From Bacteroidota bacterium (GTDB lineage: Bacteria; Spirochaetota; Spirochaetia; JABMQR01): DNA of 23,834 nt. A model generated the notes under the pieces. The model did not search any database. It saw only the letters and a program-made list of their open reading frames with translations, and was not told the origin of the DNA. Positions 14,112 through 22,612 of the stretch are shown in pieces. How positions within the stretch are numbered: the first letter of the stretch is position 1; the number at the start of each line of letters is the position of its first letter. The stretch spans positions 1 to 23,834 of the forward strand of contig JABMQR010000147.1 of assembly GCA_013202335.1 (NCBI GenBank), read 5' to 3'. A program made the position numbers and the translations under genes.

Positions 14112-15632
14112 CTATTTTGACAGAGAGGAAATAACAGACAGTAAATCCTCAGACGTGAAAATACCAATTTTTTCATAAGCAATTCTACCCGCTTTCTGAT
14201 GTATCGCCGCTCCAAGGCAGGCAGCTTTATATACATCAAATCCCTGAGCAAGCAGACCGGTAATGATTCCTGCCAAGACATCACCGGAGCCGGCAGTTCC
14301 CATTGCAGGATTCATTCCATCAATTACAGAGAATTCACCACTAACCGAGGCGATATAGGTAACATGGGATTTATAAACCAAAGTACAGCAGTTCTTTACC
14401 GCAAATTCTTTAACTGCAGAAATAACCTTCTCAGGATTCTCCTTTATGCTGATACCTGACAATTTAAAAAACTCTCCCGGATGAGGAGTTAAAATACATC
14501 TAGTATTTTTATTTTTGAAACCAGGTGCTTTTAATAATTGTGCATACAGGGTTATACCATCGGCATCTACAACAGTGGGGAGTCCTGATTCCAAAATTTC
14601 AATAAGCTGTGGAATATGGCTTTCACTGGTACTCCATCCGGGACCAACCAATAGTGATGTAAACTTCTCTGCCAGTTCACTGCCGGGAATTACTTCATTA
14701 AAAGCTGCAGGATTGACCAATAACGAAGCTGTTCGCTTAATAGCTGCAGGGTATACATCAGGATCAGCATAAAGAGAGACCATTCCCGCTCTTACCCTGA
14801 GGGCTGCAGTGGAGGAAAGAATAGCAGCGCCGGTCATACCGGATGAACCCGCAAAAATCCCTGCATGTCCTTTTGTGTTTTTGTAAGCATTTTTCGGCAA
14901 CTTCGGCAGCTTTATACTCTCAAGAGAGATAATACTCCCCTCTTTCTCAGACTGTTTCAGCAATTCAGCTGGGAAACCGGGATTTCGGCAAATTATTAAT
15001 CCGCATTTCAATCTATTGTGTGGATAATATAACAGAGTTTTTGGAAGACCCATCGTCACTGTGATATCCGCATCCAGCACCAGAGAGTCAACTCCTCCCT
15101 CATTGTACATGCCGGCTGGTAAATCAATAGAGAGTATAAATGGCTTACACACTTTCTCCTGTATAATTTTACCTATAGACTCAATAACTTCCCGTGCGGG
15201 TCCCCGTATATCCCCGGAGAGCCCTGTCCCGCTAATACCATCTATCAGAATATCGGATTCATCAAGAATTTTTTGAACACCGGCATCACCCCAAATGAAA
15301 AGCGGTATTCCGATAGACTCACACATCACTCTTTGCTGCTGCATTAGTTCATTTGTTTTTTCCCGTACAAGCAGAATTGTAATTCTCTTATATCCCCTGA
15401 CAGATGCAGCTCTGGCGGCTACCAGGGCATCTCCCCCATTATTTCCCGGACCTGCTATAACGGTGATATTACACATTTTCTTATCGGGAGAATCAGATGC
15501 TGCTATATGTTCATCAAGGATATCAAATACTGCAATACCAGCCTGTTCCATAAGTACTAATCCTGGTATATGAAACTCTTCCTGTGCAGTACGATCGATT
15601 TGAATTATTGTGTCTGTAGTAACAATCTTCAC
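14112..15632 (-). CDS. nnr: Bifunctional NAD(P)HX epimerase / ADP-dependent dehydratase
   Basis: The enzyme repairs hydrated NADH and NADPH. The N-terminal YjeF domain (1 to about 215) interconverts the epimers, and the C-terminal ribokinase-like domain (about 230-506) dehydrates the S form using ADP. The 506 residues match the fused form. Motifs are GPGNNGGDALVAAR (61-74) and DGISGTGLSGDIRGPA in the first domain. The second has KNTKGHAGIFAGSSGMTGAA, LLVGPGW, VDADG, LTPHPGEF and GTAGSGDVLAG (445-455, catalytic Asp451). The start is GTG 15632, eight bases after CAGGAG. It is divergent from secA, with 344 bases between. Confidence 0.94.
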   Translation of the reverse strand: MKIVTTDTIIQIDRTAQEEFHIPGLVLMEQAGIAVFDILDEHIAASDSPDKKMCNITVIAGPGNNGGDALVAARAASVRGYKRITILLVREKTNELMQQQRVMCESIGIPLFIWGDAGVQKILDESDILIDGISGTGLSGDIRGPAREVIESIGKIIQEKVCKPFILSIDLPAGMYNEGGVDSLVLDADITVTMGLPKTLLYYPHNRLKCGLIICRNPGFPAELLKQSEKEGSIISLESIKLPKLPKNAYKNTKGHAGIFAGSSGMTGAAILSSTAALRVRAGMVSLYADPDVYPAAIKRTASLLVNPAAFNEVIPGSELAEKFTSLLVGPGWSTSESHIPQLIEILESGLPTVVDADGITLYAQLLKAPGFKNKNTRCILTPHPGEFFKLSGISIKENPEKVISAVKEFAVKNCCTLVYKSHVTYIASVSGEFSVIDGMNPAMGTAGSGDVLAGIITGLLAQGFDVYKAACLGAAIHQKAGRIAYEKIGIFTSEDLLSVISSLSK

Positions 15633-15711
15633 TATTTTCTCCTGACAGATATTTAAGGGTAATATGTTTTTTTCGACAAAAAAAACCTTACATCAAAAAA
15701 CTGCTAAACAA

Positions 15712-15740
15712 TTGAGATTATTGAAGTTATCTTATACTAT
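15712..15740 (+). promoter_or_regulatory. Probable secA promoter
   Basis: TTGAGA (15712-15717), a spacer of exactly 17 bases, then TACTAT (15735-15740). It predicts a transcript start near 15747 and a leader of about 230 bases that contains all the hairpins described for this gap. Confidence 0.5.
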
Positions 15741-15776
15741 AGAGAAGAAAAAAGACAGATGAGGCTATTTTAAATT

Positions 15777-15912
15777 AGACAATTTTGAAATATTAACCTT
15801 TTAGTAAAAAGTTTTTGATTCGTCTATGTCTATATTATATATATATTAAAATATATTCAAATCAAAAACTTCAAAAGACAATTTCTAAAATACTCGAATT
15901 TTGAAATTGTCT
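15777..15912 (+). promoter_or_regulatory. Nested and competing hairpins in the secA leader
   Basis: The gap 15633-15976 holds no gene but several inverted repeats. AAGTTTTTGATT (15809-15820) pairs perfectly with AATCAAAAACTT (15860-15871). AGACAATTTCTAAAAT (15876-15891) pairs with ATTTTGAAATTGTCT (15898-15912) over 15 bp with one bulge. AGACAATTTTGAAAT (15777-15791) matches the same last strand at 13 of 15 positions and so competes with it. Either this is a regulatory leader or it is a 136-bp MITE-like insertion with 15-base imperfect terminal repeats. Confidence 0.5.
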
Positions 15913-15976
15913 CAGATATCGCGGATTAGTTTTACCCTATGATATAAGGGAAAGCTTTTTCATTATGAGGAAATTA

Positions 15977-18691
15977 ATGGCTAAAAATTCAATAATTAAG
16001 AAAATATTCGGTACAAAGCAAGAGCATGATCTTAAAAAACTGGTTCCAATGCTTCATAAAATAAATTCATTTGAATCATGGGCAGTTTCGATAAAACCTG
16101 AAGAATTCCCCAAAAAAACTGCAGAGTTTAAAAACCGGATTAATAATGGTGAGAGTCTGGATGATATATTGCCTGAGGCCTTCTCCCTGGCTCGTGAGGC
16201 GGCACGAAGGACCCTGGGAGAAAGACATTACGATGTGCAAATGTTAGGCGCTCTGGTGCTTCATCAGGGTAAAATTATGGAAATGAAAACAGGTGAGGGA
16301 AAAACCTTATCTTGTGTTCCTTCTGCATATCTAAACGCCCTGACAGAAGAAGGCGTACACATTGTAACAGTAAATGAATACCTTGCAGAAAGAGATGCAG
16401 ACTGGATGCGGCCAATATACACCTATCTGGGACTGGAAGTTGGTGTAATCCTGTCATCTATGGATAATGAGTCCCGAAATCACGCTTACACCCGTGATAT
16501 TACCTACGGAACAAATAATGAATTCGGTTTTGACTACCTTAGAGATAACATGAAACTTGATGCTGGTCAAAAAATTCAGCCAAAGCATATTTACTGCATT
16601 ATTGACGAAATAGACTCTATCCTTATTGATGAAGCAAGAACTCCGCTTATAATTTCAGGTCAGGCCGGTGATGACACAAAGAAATTCTTTGAGGTTAACC
16701 GTATTGCACCTAAACTTACAGAATGCAGCAAAGACCCTGAAACGGGTGAATATCTTGAAGAACCCGATGGTGATTATCAACTGGATGAAAAATCCAGACG
16801 CATCACCTTTACAAACCGTGGAATGGACTCTGTAGAACGTTTGTTAAATAAGATCGGTGTATTTAACGGATCAATATTCAGTGATGAAAATTTTGAATAC
16901 ATTCATTATGCTACACAGGCAGTAAAGGCTCTTACACTCTACCATAAAGATGTTGAGTATGTGGTTGCAGAGGGGCAAGTGCAGATTGTAGATGAATTTA
17001 CCGGAAGAATATTACATGGGAGACGCTATTCCGATGGGCTGCACCAGGCAATTGAGGCAAAAGAAGGAATAAAAATAGCAAAAAGAAACCGGACGCTTGC
17101 AACAATAACCTTTCAGAATTTTTTCAGAATGTACAGTAAAATTTCTGGTATGACAGGAACTGCTGATACTGAAGCTTCAGAATTCTCGAAAATTTATGGA
17201 TTAGATGTTGTGGTTATCCCTACAAACCGTCCGGTAACAAGAAAAGATGAACATGATCTTATCTATTTTGATGAAGAATTCAAATATAAAGCAATTCTCG
17301 AGGAAATTACACGCGCAAACAAAGCCGGGCAACCAATTCTTATTGGTACTGTTACCATTGAGAGTTCAGAACTCATATCCAAACTACTTACAAAATTTGG
17401 ATTACGTCATGAAGTTCTGAATGCAAAAAACCATTCACGGGAAGCTCTGATCATTTCTGAGGCCGGTGCCAAAGGATCAATAACTATAGCAACGAATATG
17501 GCCGGACGTGGTACGGATATAAAGTTGGGTGGAAATCCTGATTATCGTGCACGTAAGCGCAGCGGTACTGATGCAGCTCCTGAAGAATTTTCTAAAGCTT
17601 ATGCTTTGGAACTTGAAAAATGGCGCAAAGACTATCAGGAGGTTAAAGCTCTTGGGGGACTATACATTCTGGGAACTGAAAGGCATGAATCAAGACGAAT
17701 TGATAACCAGCTCCGTGGACGTTCAGGAAGACAGGGAGACCCGGGTTTTTCAAGGTTTTATCTCTCGCTTGATGACAACCTTATGAGGCTTTTTGCACGG
17801 GACAACTTAAAATTATTAATGGGAAAAGTATTGAATACAGGAGACCCAATTTATCACCCTATGATCTCCAAAGCAATTGAAAAAGCACAATCCCGGGTAG
17901 AGGAACGGAATTTTGATATCAGAAAGCATCTTCTTGATTATGATGATGTTCTCAATGAGCAAAGAAATTTCATTTATAAACAGCGTGATATTATTTTAGG
18001 AGACTCGGCACTTAATAAAAGAGTAACCACTTCAGCATCTGATGAAATTGAGGATTTTATTTCTGAAATTGCCGGAGCAGGATCTGTTCAGACTGAACAG
18101 GTTGAAAAAATACATGACCTGTTTTTTAAAAATTTCCGGATAACTGCTGATATAGACAATGCGGGGACTTTAGAAAATTCAGATACCATACAGAAGCTAT
18201 TTACTGAAGCTGTACAAAGCAATCTTGAAGAAAAGATTACAAAAGTTGGAAATGAGGCATTCAACTCTTTCTTACGTTATCATTACCTTAAACAGATTGA
18301 TTCCAGATGGCAGGATCATCTTGAAACCATGGAAGCATTGCGGGAAGCTGTTTATTTACGCTCCTATGCACAAAAAAACCCCCTTCTTGAGTACAAAATT
18401 GAGGGGTTTGATATATTTGAAACTATGTTGGGAGATATTAAAAAATCTATTACAAAACTGGCATTACGGGTTCAGATTTCTGAAAAACCCACTATTCCGC
18501 AAAGAAAAACCAGGATAGTACAGGACACATCGGAGCAGCACTCAAATATAACTCAATTTAGTACACAAGGGGCTACCGCCCAGGGAGAATCAAGCTCAGT
18601 TCAGGTACATCGCCATGTTGACAAGGTAGGGAGAAATGATCCCTGTCCCTGCGGCAGCGGTAAAAAATATAAGCATTGCTGCGGGTCCTGA
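15977..18691 (+). CDS. secA: Preprotein translocase ATPase SecA
   Basis: SecA drives unfolded proteins through SecYEG at the inner membrane. The 904-residue protein has Walker A MKTGEGKT (about 103-110), TNNEFGFDYLRDNM, Walker B and adjacent motif IIDEIDSILIDEAR (about 208-221), SGMTGTADTE, NMAGRGTDIKLGGNP, and RQGDPGFSRFYLSL. The C-terminal zinc motif is CxC-x8-CC (Cys890, 892, 901, 902), which binds SecB or ribosomes in other bacteria. GAGGAAATTA precedes ATG 15977, so this start is preferred to the ATG four codons upstream. The stop lies 13 bases from that of the convergent LysM gene, with no terminator between them. Confidence 0.97.
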   Translation: MAKNSIIKKIFGTKQEHDLKKLVPMLHKINSFESWAVSIKPEEFPKKTAEFKNRINNGESLDDILPEAFSLAREAARRTLGERHYDVQMLGALVLHQGKIMEMKTGEGKTLSCVPSAYLNALTEEGVHIVTVNEYLAERDADWMRPIYTYLGLEVGVILSSMDNESRNHAYTRDITYGTNNEFGFDYLRDNMKLDAGQKIQPKHIYCIIDEIDSILIDEARTPLIISGQAGDDTKKFFEVNRIAPKLTECSKDPETGEYLEEPDGDYQLDEKSRRITFTNRGMDSVERLLNKIGVFNGSIFSDENFEYIHYATQAVKALTLYHKDVEYVVAEGQVQIVDEFTGRILHGRRYSDGLHQAIEAKEGIKIAKRNRTLATITFQNFFRMYSKISGMTGTADTEASEFSKIYGLDVVVIPTNRPVTRKDEHDLIYFDEEFKYKAILEEITRANKAGQPILIGTVTIESSELISKLLTKFGLRHEVLNAKNHSREALIISEAGAKGSITIATNMAGRGTDIKLGGNPDYRARKRSGTDAAPEEFSKAYALELEKWRKDYQEVKALGGLYILGTERHESRRIDNQLRGRSGRQGDPGFSRFYLSLDDNLMRLFARDNLKLLMGKVLNTGDPIYHPMISKAIEKAQSRVEERNFDIRKHLLDYDDVLNEQRNFIYKQRDIILGDSALNKRVTTSASDEIEDFISEIAGAGSVQTEQVEKIHDLFFKNFRITADIDNAGTLENSDTIQKLFTEAVQSNLEEKITKVGNEAFNSFLRYHYLKQIDSRWQDHLETMEALREAVYLRSYAQKNPLLEYKIEGFDIFETMLGDIKKSITKLALRVQISEKPTIPQRKTRIVQDTSEQHSNITQFSTQGATAQGESSSVQVHRHVDKVGRNDPCPCGSGKKYKHCCGS

Positions 18692-18704
18692 TTAAGTTAC
18701 ATGA

Positions 18705-19982
18705 TTAGAAAAACTGCTCAGGATCAACCGGAATCATGTCTTTACGAATCTCAAAGTAGAGCATTGGCTCCAGGATTCTGCCGGTATTCCCTAACTGTGC
18801 AATTTGTTCACCCTGTTCAACAAAATCTCCTACTTCCAACCCTATAAAACTATCAAGATGTCCGTAGACCGTCTCATAACCGTTATCATGGGTTATCACC
18901 ACATTCTTCCCCAAACCATACTGATCAAAGCTTATTGCACTAATTTTACCACTTTTAGCAGCAACAACTATTGTTCCTGCCACATTTTCAATAAATATAC
19001 CGTTGGAAATTTTATTTTCACCTGTCATCACATCTTCGACTGTATCATTAAAATGAATTGTAATTATTCCCTCGGCAGGAAGTACAAAAAGAGAATTCAT
19101 AACAAGAAGAAACTCTTCTTCGCTAATCATGCGATTAGGAATAAATAATTTATCACCCGGGTAAATTGTTGATGTTGTTATTCTGTTTACTTCCGCCAAT
19201 ATCACATATCCCATACTAAAAGAATAAGAAATTTCAGAAAGTGTGTCTCCTGGATTAACGGTGTAAATTTGGCCGTCTCTATCGGGTATCTGCAAAACAG
19301 ATCCCACAACAATTTGATTGATATCTTCTATCTCATTTACCCCAACAATTGTTTCCGGGTATAAACCGAATGCAGCAGCTATCCTGTTAACCGTGTCGCC
19401 TGTTTTAACCACATAATCAACAAATTTCACCGGGCTGTTCTGTATATCATTATTTCCATTGGTTTCCTGTTCATCAGTTGTCGGGGAATTCTCTTCTGTT
19501 TCAACTGCAGGTTCAGAATCAGTTTCCGCAGCCTCAGCAGCATCTGAATTTGCTGCATCTTCTGCCGACCCGGACACCTCCGGTTGGACAGGTGAATTTT
19601 CTACAGAAGATTCACCTGTTTCTGAAACGGTTTCCTCTTCAGGTTCCTCAGCACCAGTGAAGGCTTCTTTTGTTAAATCAACAGCTGCTTTTTGTTCGTC
19701 AGAAAGTTTTTCTTCAATAACTTTATCTGCTTCAACCTCGATTAACATATCAGTACTCAGTGAACCGATAGTAACATTCGGTGCTGCTGACTGTGAATCT
19801 GAAACTGACAACCTATCAGGACTTTTCAGTAATAAAACAATTCCAACTATTGATGCAGCAACAAACAGCAGGATAATGCTGGAAACAAGGCGTTTCATGA
19901 GTTTATGTCTCTTTTCATTAAAATCCTGCCCATAAGATCCAGGGCTCATATCGTCATAATCACTGTGTTTATTAGAATCCAT
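18705..19982 (-). CDS. LysM protein with degenerate LytM (M23) domain
   Basis: This is a 425-residue bitopic envelope protein: cytoplasmic residues 1-30, membrane segment 31-52, an acidic Ser/Glu/Ala/Pro-rich spacer (about 80-182), LysM domains at 188-234 and 239-283, and an M23-type domain at about 320-425. The M23 zinc ligands are missing: the HxGxD site reads S326-N-G-I-F330 and HxH reads M407-L-Y409. The His of YGHL (375) remains. Such dead LytM domains (EnvC, NlpD) activate cell-wall amidases, so a similar role is inferred rather than hydrolysis. The ATG at 19982 has GCAGG upstream. A TTG eight codons earlier is less likely. It is divergent from the PBP gene, with 55 bases between. Confidence 0.85.
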   Translation of the reverse strand: MDSNKHSDYDDMSPGSYGQDFNEKRHKLMKRLVSSIILLFVAASIVGIVLLLKSPDRLSVSDSQSAAPNVTIGSLSTDMLIEVEADKVIEEKLSDEQKAAVDLTKEAFTGAEEPEEETVSETGESSVENSPVQPEVSGSAEDAANSDAAEAAETDSEPAVETEENSPTTDEQETNGNNDIQNSPVKFVDYVVKTGDTVNRIAAAFGLYPETIVGVNEIEDINQIVVGSVLQIPDRDGQIYTVNPGDTLSEISYSFSMGYVILAEVNRITTSTIYPGDKLFIPNRMISEEEFLLVMNSLFVLPAEGIITIHFNDTVEDVMTGENKISNGIFIENVAGTIVVAAKSGKISAISFDQYGLGKNVVITHDNGYETVYGHLDSFIGLEVGDFVEQGEQIAQLGNTGRILEPMLYFEIRKDMIPVDPEQFF

Positions 19983-19999
19983 ATTAATTAAACCTGCTA

Positions 20000-20028
20000 T
20001 CGACAATTATTATGTTAAATACTAATAT
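20000..20028 (+). promoter_or_regulatory. Probable promoter of the penicillin-binding protein gene
   Basis: TCGACA (20000-20005), 17 bases, then TAATAT (20023-20028). The ATG lies nine bases after the -10, so the leader would be only about 0-3 bases, and no Shine-Dalgarno sequence is present. Confidence 0.4.
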
Positions 20029-20037
20029 ATTTTTGCT

Positions 20038-21768
20038 ATGGATACCAGTAGGAAAAAACATATTTACCACCTCTTCCTTATTTTAGCTCTGGTATTCTGC
20101 CTTCTGCTTATAATAAGGATATCTGTAATAACACTTTTACCTGATGATCCTTCAGTTGACAATACCTTTTATTCAGTCCCCGATATAGCTGAGCATGTTG
20201 AACGGGGTACCATTTATGATAGAAATGGTGTAATTCTTGCAGCAGAAGTACCCTACTATACTTGTGCTGTGATGATTCAATCAATCGATTCAAAAGAAAA
20301 AACTGCTGAAATACTCTCCCCTATTCTTTTTATGACTAAAACAGATATCCTTAATCAGATGCAGGACAGAACTATATATGCGGTAATTAAGCATCGTTTA
20401 AGCAAAGAAGAGATTAATTTCATTCAGCAGAAAATAGATGCTGATATGCTTCCGGGAATTGTTATTGAGAAGCGTTACGGCAGAATATATCCTCAGAAAT
20501 ATCATGCCGCACAGCTTTTAGGGTTTGCAAATAGAGATAATATTGGATTAGAGGGGTTGGAATATTCGTTTAATGATTTATTATACCCACTTCCTGAAGC
20601 GGGAACTGATATTACAGTAGGAAAAGATATTTATCTTACCATCGATTTAAGAATACAGTTCTTTGTAGACAGACAAATGGAACTGATTGCTGAAAAACAC
20701 AATCCTGATTCTGCTTCAGCAATAGTCATGGATGCCGATACCGGAGAAATTCTTGCATGGTCATCTTATCCTTGGTACAACTTGAATTCATACTCTGATT
20801 CCTCCTCCAATCAGAGACTTAACAGACCTGCAGTTGCAATGTATGAGCCTGGGTCAGTATTTAAAATCTACTCACTTGCCTCTATTCTTGATATAGATGA
20901 GGCTGATTCTGAAGAACATTTCTTTTGTGACGGTTCTTATTCATTTACGATGCCAAATGGAAAGACAACTGTAATCAACTGTCTTTCTGCACATGGAGAT
21001 GTGGGGCCGAGAGAAATATTAAAGTATTCATGTAATGGTGCAATTGCTCATTTAGCGCTTCAGACAAATCCGGAAAGCTTTTACAAAAGTATTCGTGATT
21101 ACGGTTTTTCCAGCACTTTCGGACTGCAGATACCGGGTGAAGCTTCCGGATTACTCTTACCTCCTGATAAATGGTCAGGCAGATCTTTACCCACAATATC
21201 TTTTGGACAGGAAATTGGAGTCACCGCTCTTCAGATGACAACGGCAGCAACAGTGTTTAGTAATAATGGAATGCTGCTGCTGCCGGATGTTGTCGCAAAA
21301 ATCGTAAATACTGATGGATCTGTTTATCATAATTTTGTAAGAACTGAAATTCGCCGGGTATTAACCGAAGAAAATGCACTGAATGTATTAACTATGATGA
21401 TTTCAGCTACTGAACCCGGAGGGACAGCAATTTATGCCCGGGCACCTGATGTCAATACCGCTGCTAAAACAGGAACTGCTCAAATACTTGATCCGGATAC
21501 CCACACCTATTCACCTGATCATGTACTGGCAAGCTGTATTTCACTTTTCCCTGCAGAAAATCCCGAATACATTCTCTATATTGCTGTTGACAACCCAAAA
21601 TCAGGACAATTCTATGGAAGCTCAGTAGCCGCACCATCAATTGGAGCAATAACAAGCGATCTTGTCTCTGCAGGCCTGGCTTCCAGTGGTAAAACTACAT
21701 TTTTAATTATTCCAGGAGAAAACTCCGAGTCAATAATCAACCCGGAAATTATAGAATCTGATCAATAA
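20038..21768 (+). CDS. Class B penicillin-binding protein (FtsI/PBP2 type transpeptidase)
   Basis: This peptidoglycan transpeptidase is anchored in the inner membrane by residues 11-34, with its catalytic domain in the periplasm. The N-terminal dimerisation region has ERGTIYDRNGVILA (55-68). The catalytic motifs are S273-VFK276, S331-C-N333 (SxN) and K477-TG-TAQ. The 576 residues suit FtsI-type septal enzymes better than the longer PBP2, but FtsI and SpoVD/PBP2 subtypes cannot be separated by eye. Beside it, divergently, is the LysM/degenerate-LytM protein, which suggests a shared wall-growth task. Its 3' end overlaps the flhG-like gene by 20 bases on the opposite strand. Confidence 0.92.
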   Translation: MDTSRKKHIYHLFLILALVFCLLLIIRISVITLLPDDPSVDNTFYSVPDIAEHVERGTIYDRNGVILAAEVPYYTCAVMIQSIDSKEKTAEILSPILFMTKTDILNQMQDRTIYAVIKHRLSKEEINFIQQKIDADMLPGIVIEKRYGRIYPQKYHAAQLLGFANRDNIGLEGLEYSFNDLLYPLPEAGTDITVGKDIYLTIDLRIQFFVDRQMELIAEKHNPDSASAIVMDADTGEILAWSSYPWYNLNSYSDSSSNQRLNRPAVAMYEPGSVFKIYSLASILDIDEADSEEHFFCDGSYSFTMPNGKTTVINCLSAHGDVGPREILKYSCNGAIAHLALQTNPESFYKSIRDYGFSSTFGLQIPGEASGLLLPPDKWSGRSLPTISFGQEIGVTALQMTTAATVFSNNGMLLLPDVVAKIVNTDGSVYHNFVRTEIRRVLTEENALNVLTMMISATEPGGTAIYARAPDVNTAAKTGTAQILDPDTHTYSPDHVLASCISLFPAENPEYILYIAVDNPKSGQFYGSSVAAPSIGAITSDLVSAGLASSGKTTFLIIPGENSESIINPEIIESDQ

Positions 21769-22612
21769 GTTTTCTCATTCCTGAATACATTATTTGATTA
21801 TCTGATTTTTTTAATGTAATTTTTAATATTTGTGATGTTATTTTTTCGATATTTCCAGAGGCAGAACTGAGCGGGGACTGTATAACAAAGGGTCTTCCTG
21901 ATTTCCTTGAAGAAACAACCGCTTCATCAAGGGGAATCGCACCTGCATAGATGATATGATGATTGAGAAACTGCTGAACCCCATTTATCAATCTCTCAGC
22001 AAGAGTTCTGGATGAATCATCAGATAGTGATTTATTTATTACTAAGTGTGTTACAGGGATTTTATCCTTTCTTACTCTTTGAGTAATTGCTTTAATCATA
22101 CCATAAGTATCACGAACTGCTTCAATATCAGGTTCTGAGATGAGAAAAAGTCTATCTGATCCAGCAATATAAGGTATCGATTCTTTAGTTATTCCCATGG
22201 GTAAATGTACAATTACATAATCTGCTTCACCAAGTTTTGCGAGTTCCTGCTTTAATTGTTCAATAGATTTTCGTTTTGTTTCTCCGGCATTCACCATAAT
22301 TTCAGCCTGTATTAAAACTCTTAGACCAACCGAAGTCTGAATCAGCATATCCTGTAGTTGAAGATTTCCTTTGAGAAACTCTCTGAAGGCCTCTTCATTG
22401 TCAGGAGAAGTCCCACCAAGAAGTTCGAAGGTTGAATTACTGTAATCAAACAGTACAACACGCTTTCCATGGAGCATTAAAGAAGTCGCAATATTTACCG
22501 CAACAGAAGTTACCCCACTACCCGGTTTTGCCGCTGTAACGGCAATAACAACTGTCCCTGACACTCTTTGTCCGGAAACTAATTGGCGCAGAGATTCTGC
22601 CTGATCTTTCAA
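21749..22612 (-). CDS. flhG: FlhG/MinD-like protein with degenerate ATPase site
   Basis: FlhG (YlxH/FleN) controls flagellar number with FlhF. This 287-residue protein begins MKDQAESLRQLV, which contains the DQAxxLR motif known in Bacillus FlhG to activate FlhF GTPase. The MinD-like fold follows, but key residues have changed. The deviant Walker A reads K29-PGSG-V34-TS, with Val in place of the P-loop Lys. The switch DxD reads D56-Y-S. The Asp of the IIxDTP strand is His136 (VIVHLPMG). ATP turnover is therefore doubtful. The start is TTG, seven bases after GGAGAGG, overlapping the flhF stop by four bases. Confidence 0.85.
   Translation of the reverse strand: MKDQAESLRQLVSGQRVSGTVVIAVTAAKPGSGVTSVAVNIATSLMLHGKRVVLFDYSNSTFELLGGTSPDNEEAFREFLKGNLQLQDMLIQTSVGLRVLIQAEIMVNAGETKRKSIEQLKQELAKLGEADYVIVHLPMGITKESIPYIAGSDRLFLISEPDIEAVRDTYGMIKAITQRVRKDKIPVTHLVINKSLSDDSSRTLAERLINGVQQFLNHHIIYAGAIPLDEAVVSSRKSGRPFVIQSPLSSASGNIEKITSQILKITLKKSDNQIMYSGMRKLIDQIL

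Noticed and set aside
13939..14178. A 79-codon plus-strand frame
   Set aside because: It lies across the purine-rich inverted repeat and the nnr 3' end, has no ribosome-binding site and the protein is low-complexity.
15661..15690. An A/T tract palindrome GTTTTTTTCGACAAAAAAAAC as a terminator
   Set aside because: It lies between two divergent genes, upstream of both, so there is no transcript for it to end; it may simply be part of the nnr promoter region.
15720..15976. A SecM-like arrest peptide upstream of secA
   Set aside because: The only ATG frames in the gap end after four to seven codons (for example MRLF and MSILYIY), so no secreted arrest peptide can be encoded on the plus strand.
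19459..19935. A 158-codon plus-strand frame rich in Ser and Ala
   Set aside because: It is the antisense shadow of the acidic Ser/Glu/Ala-rich spacer of the LysM protein, and its composition is explained by that.
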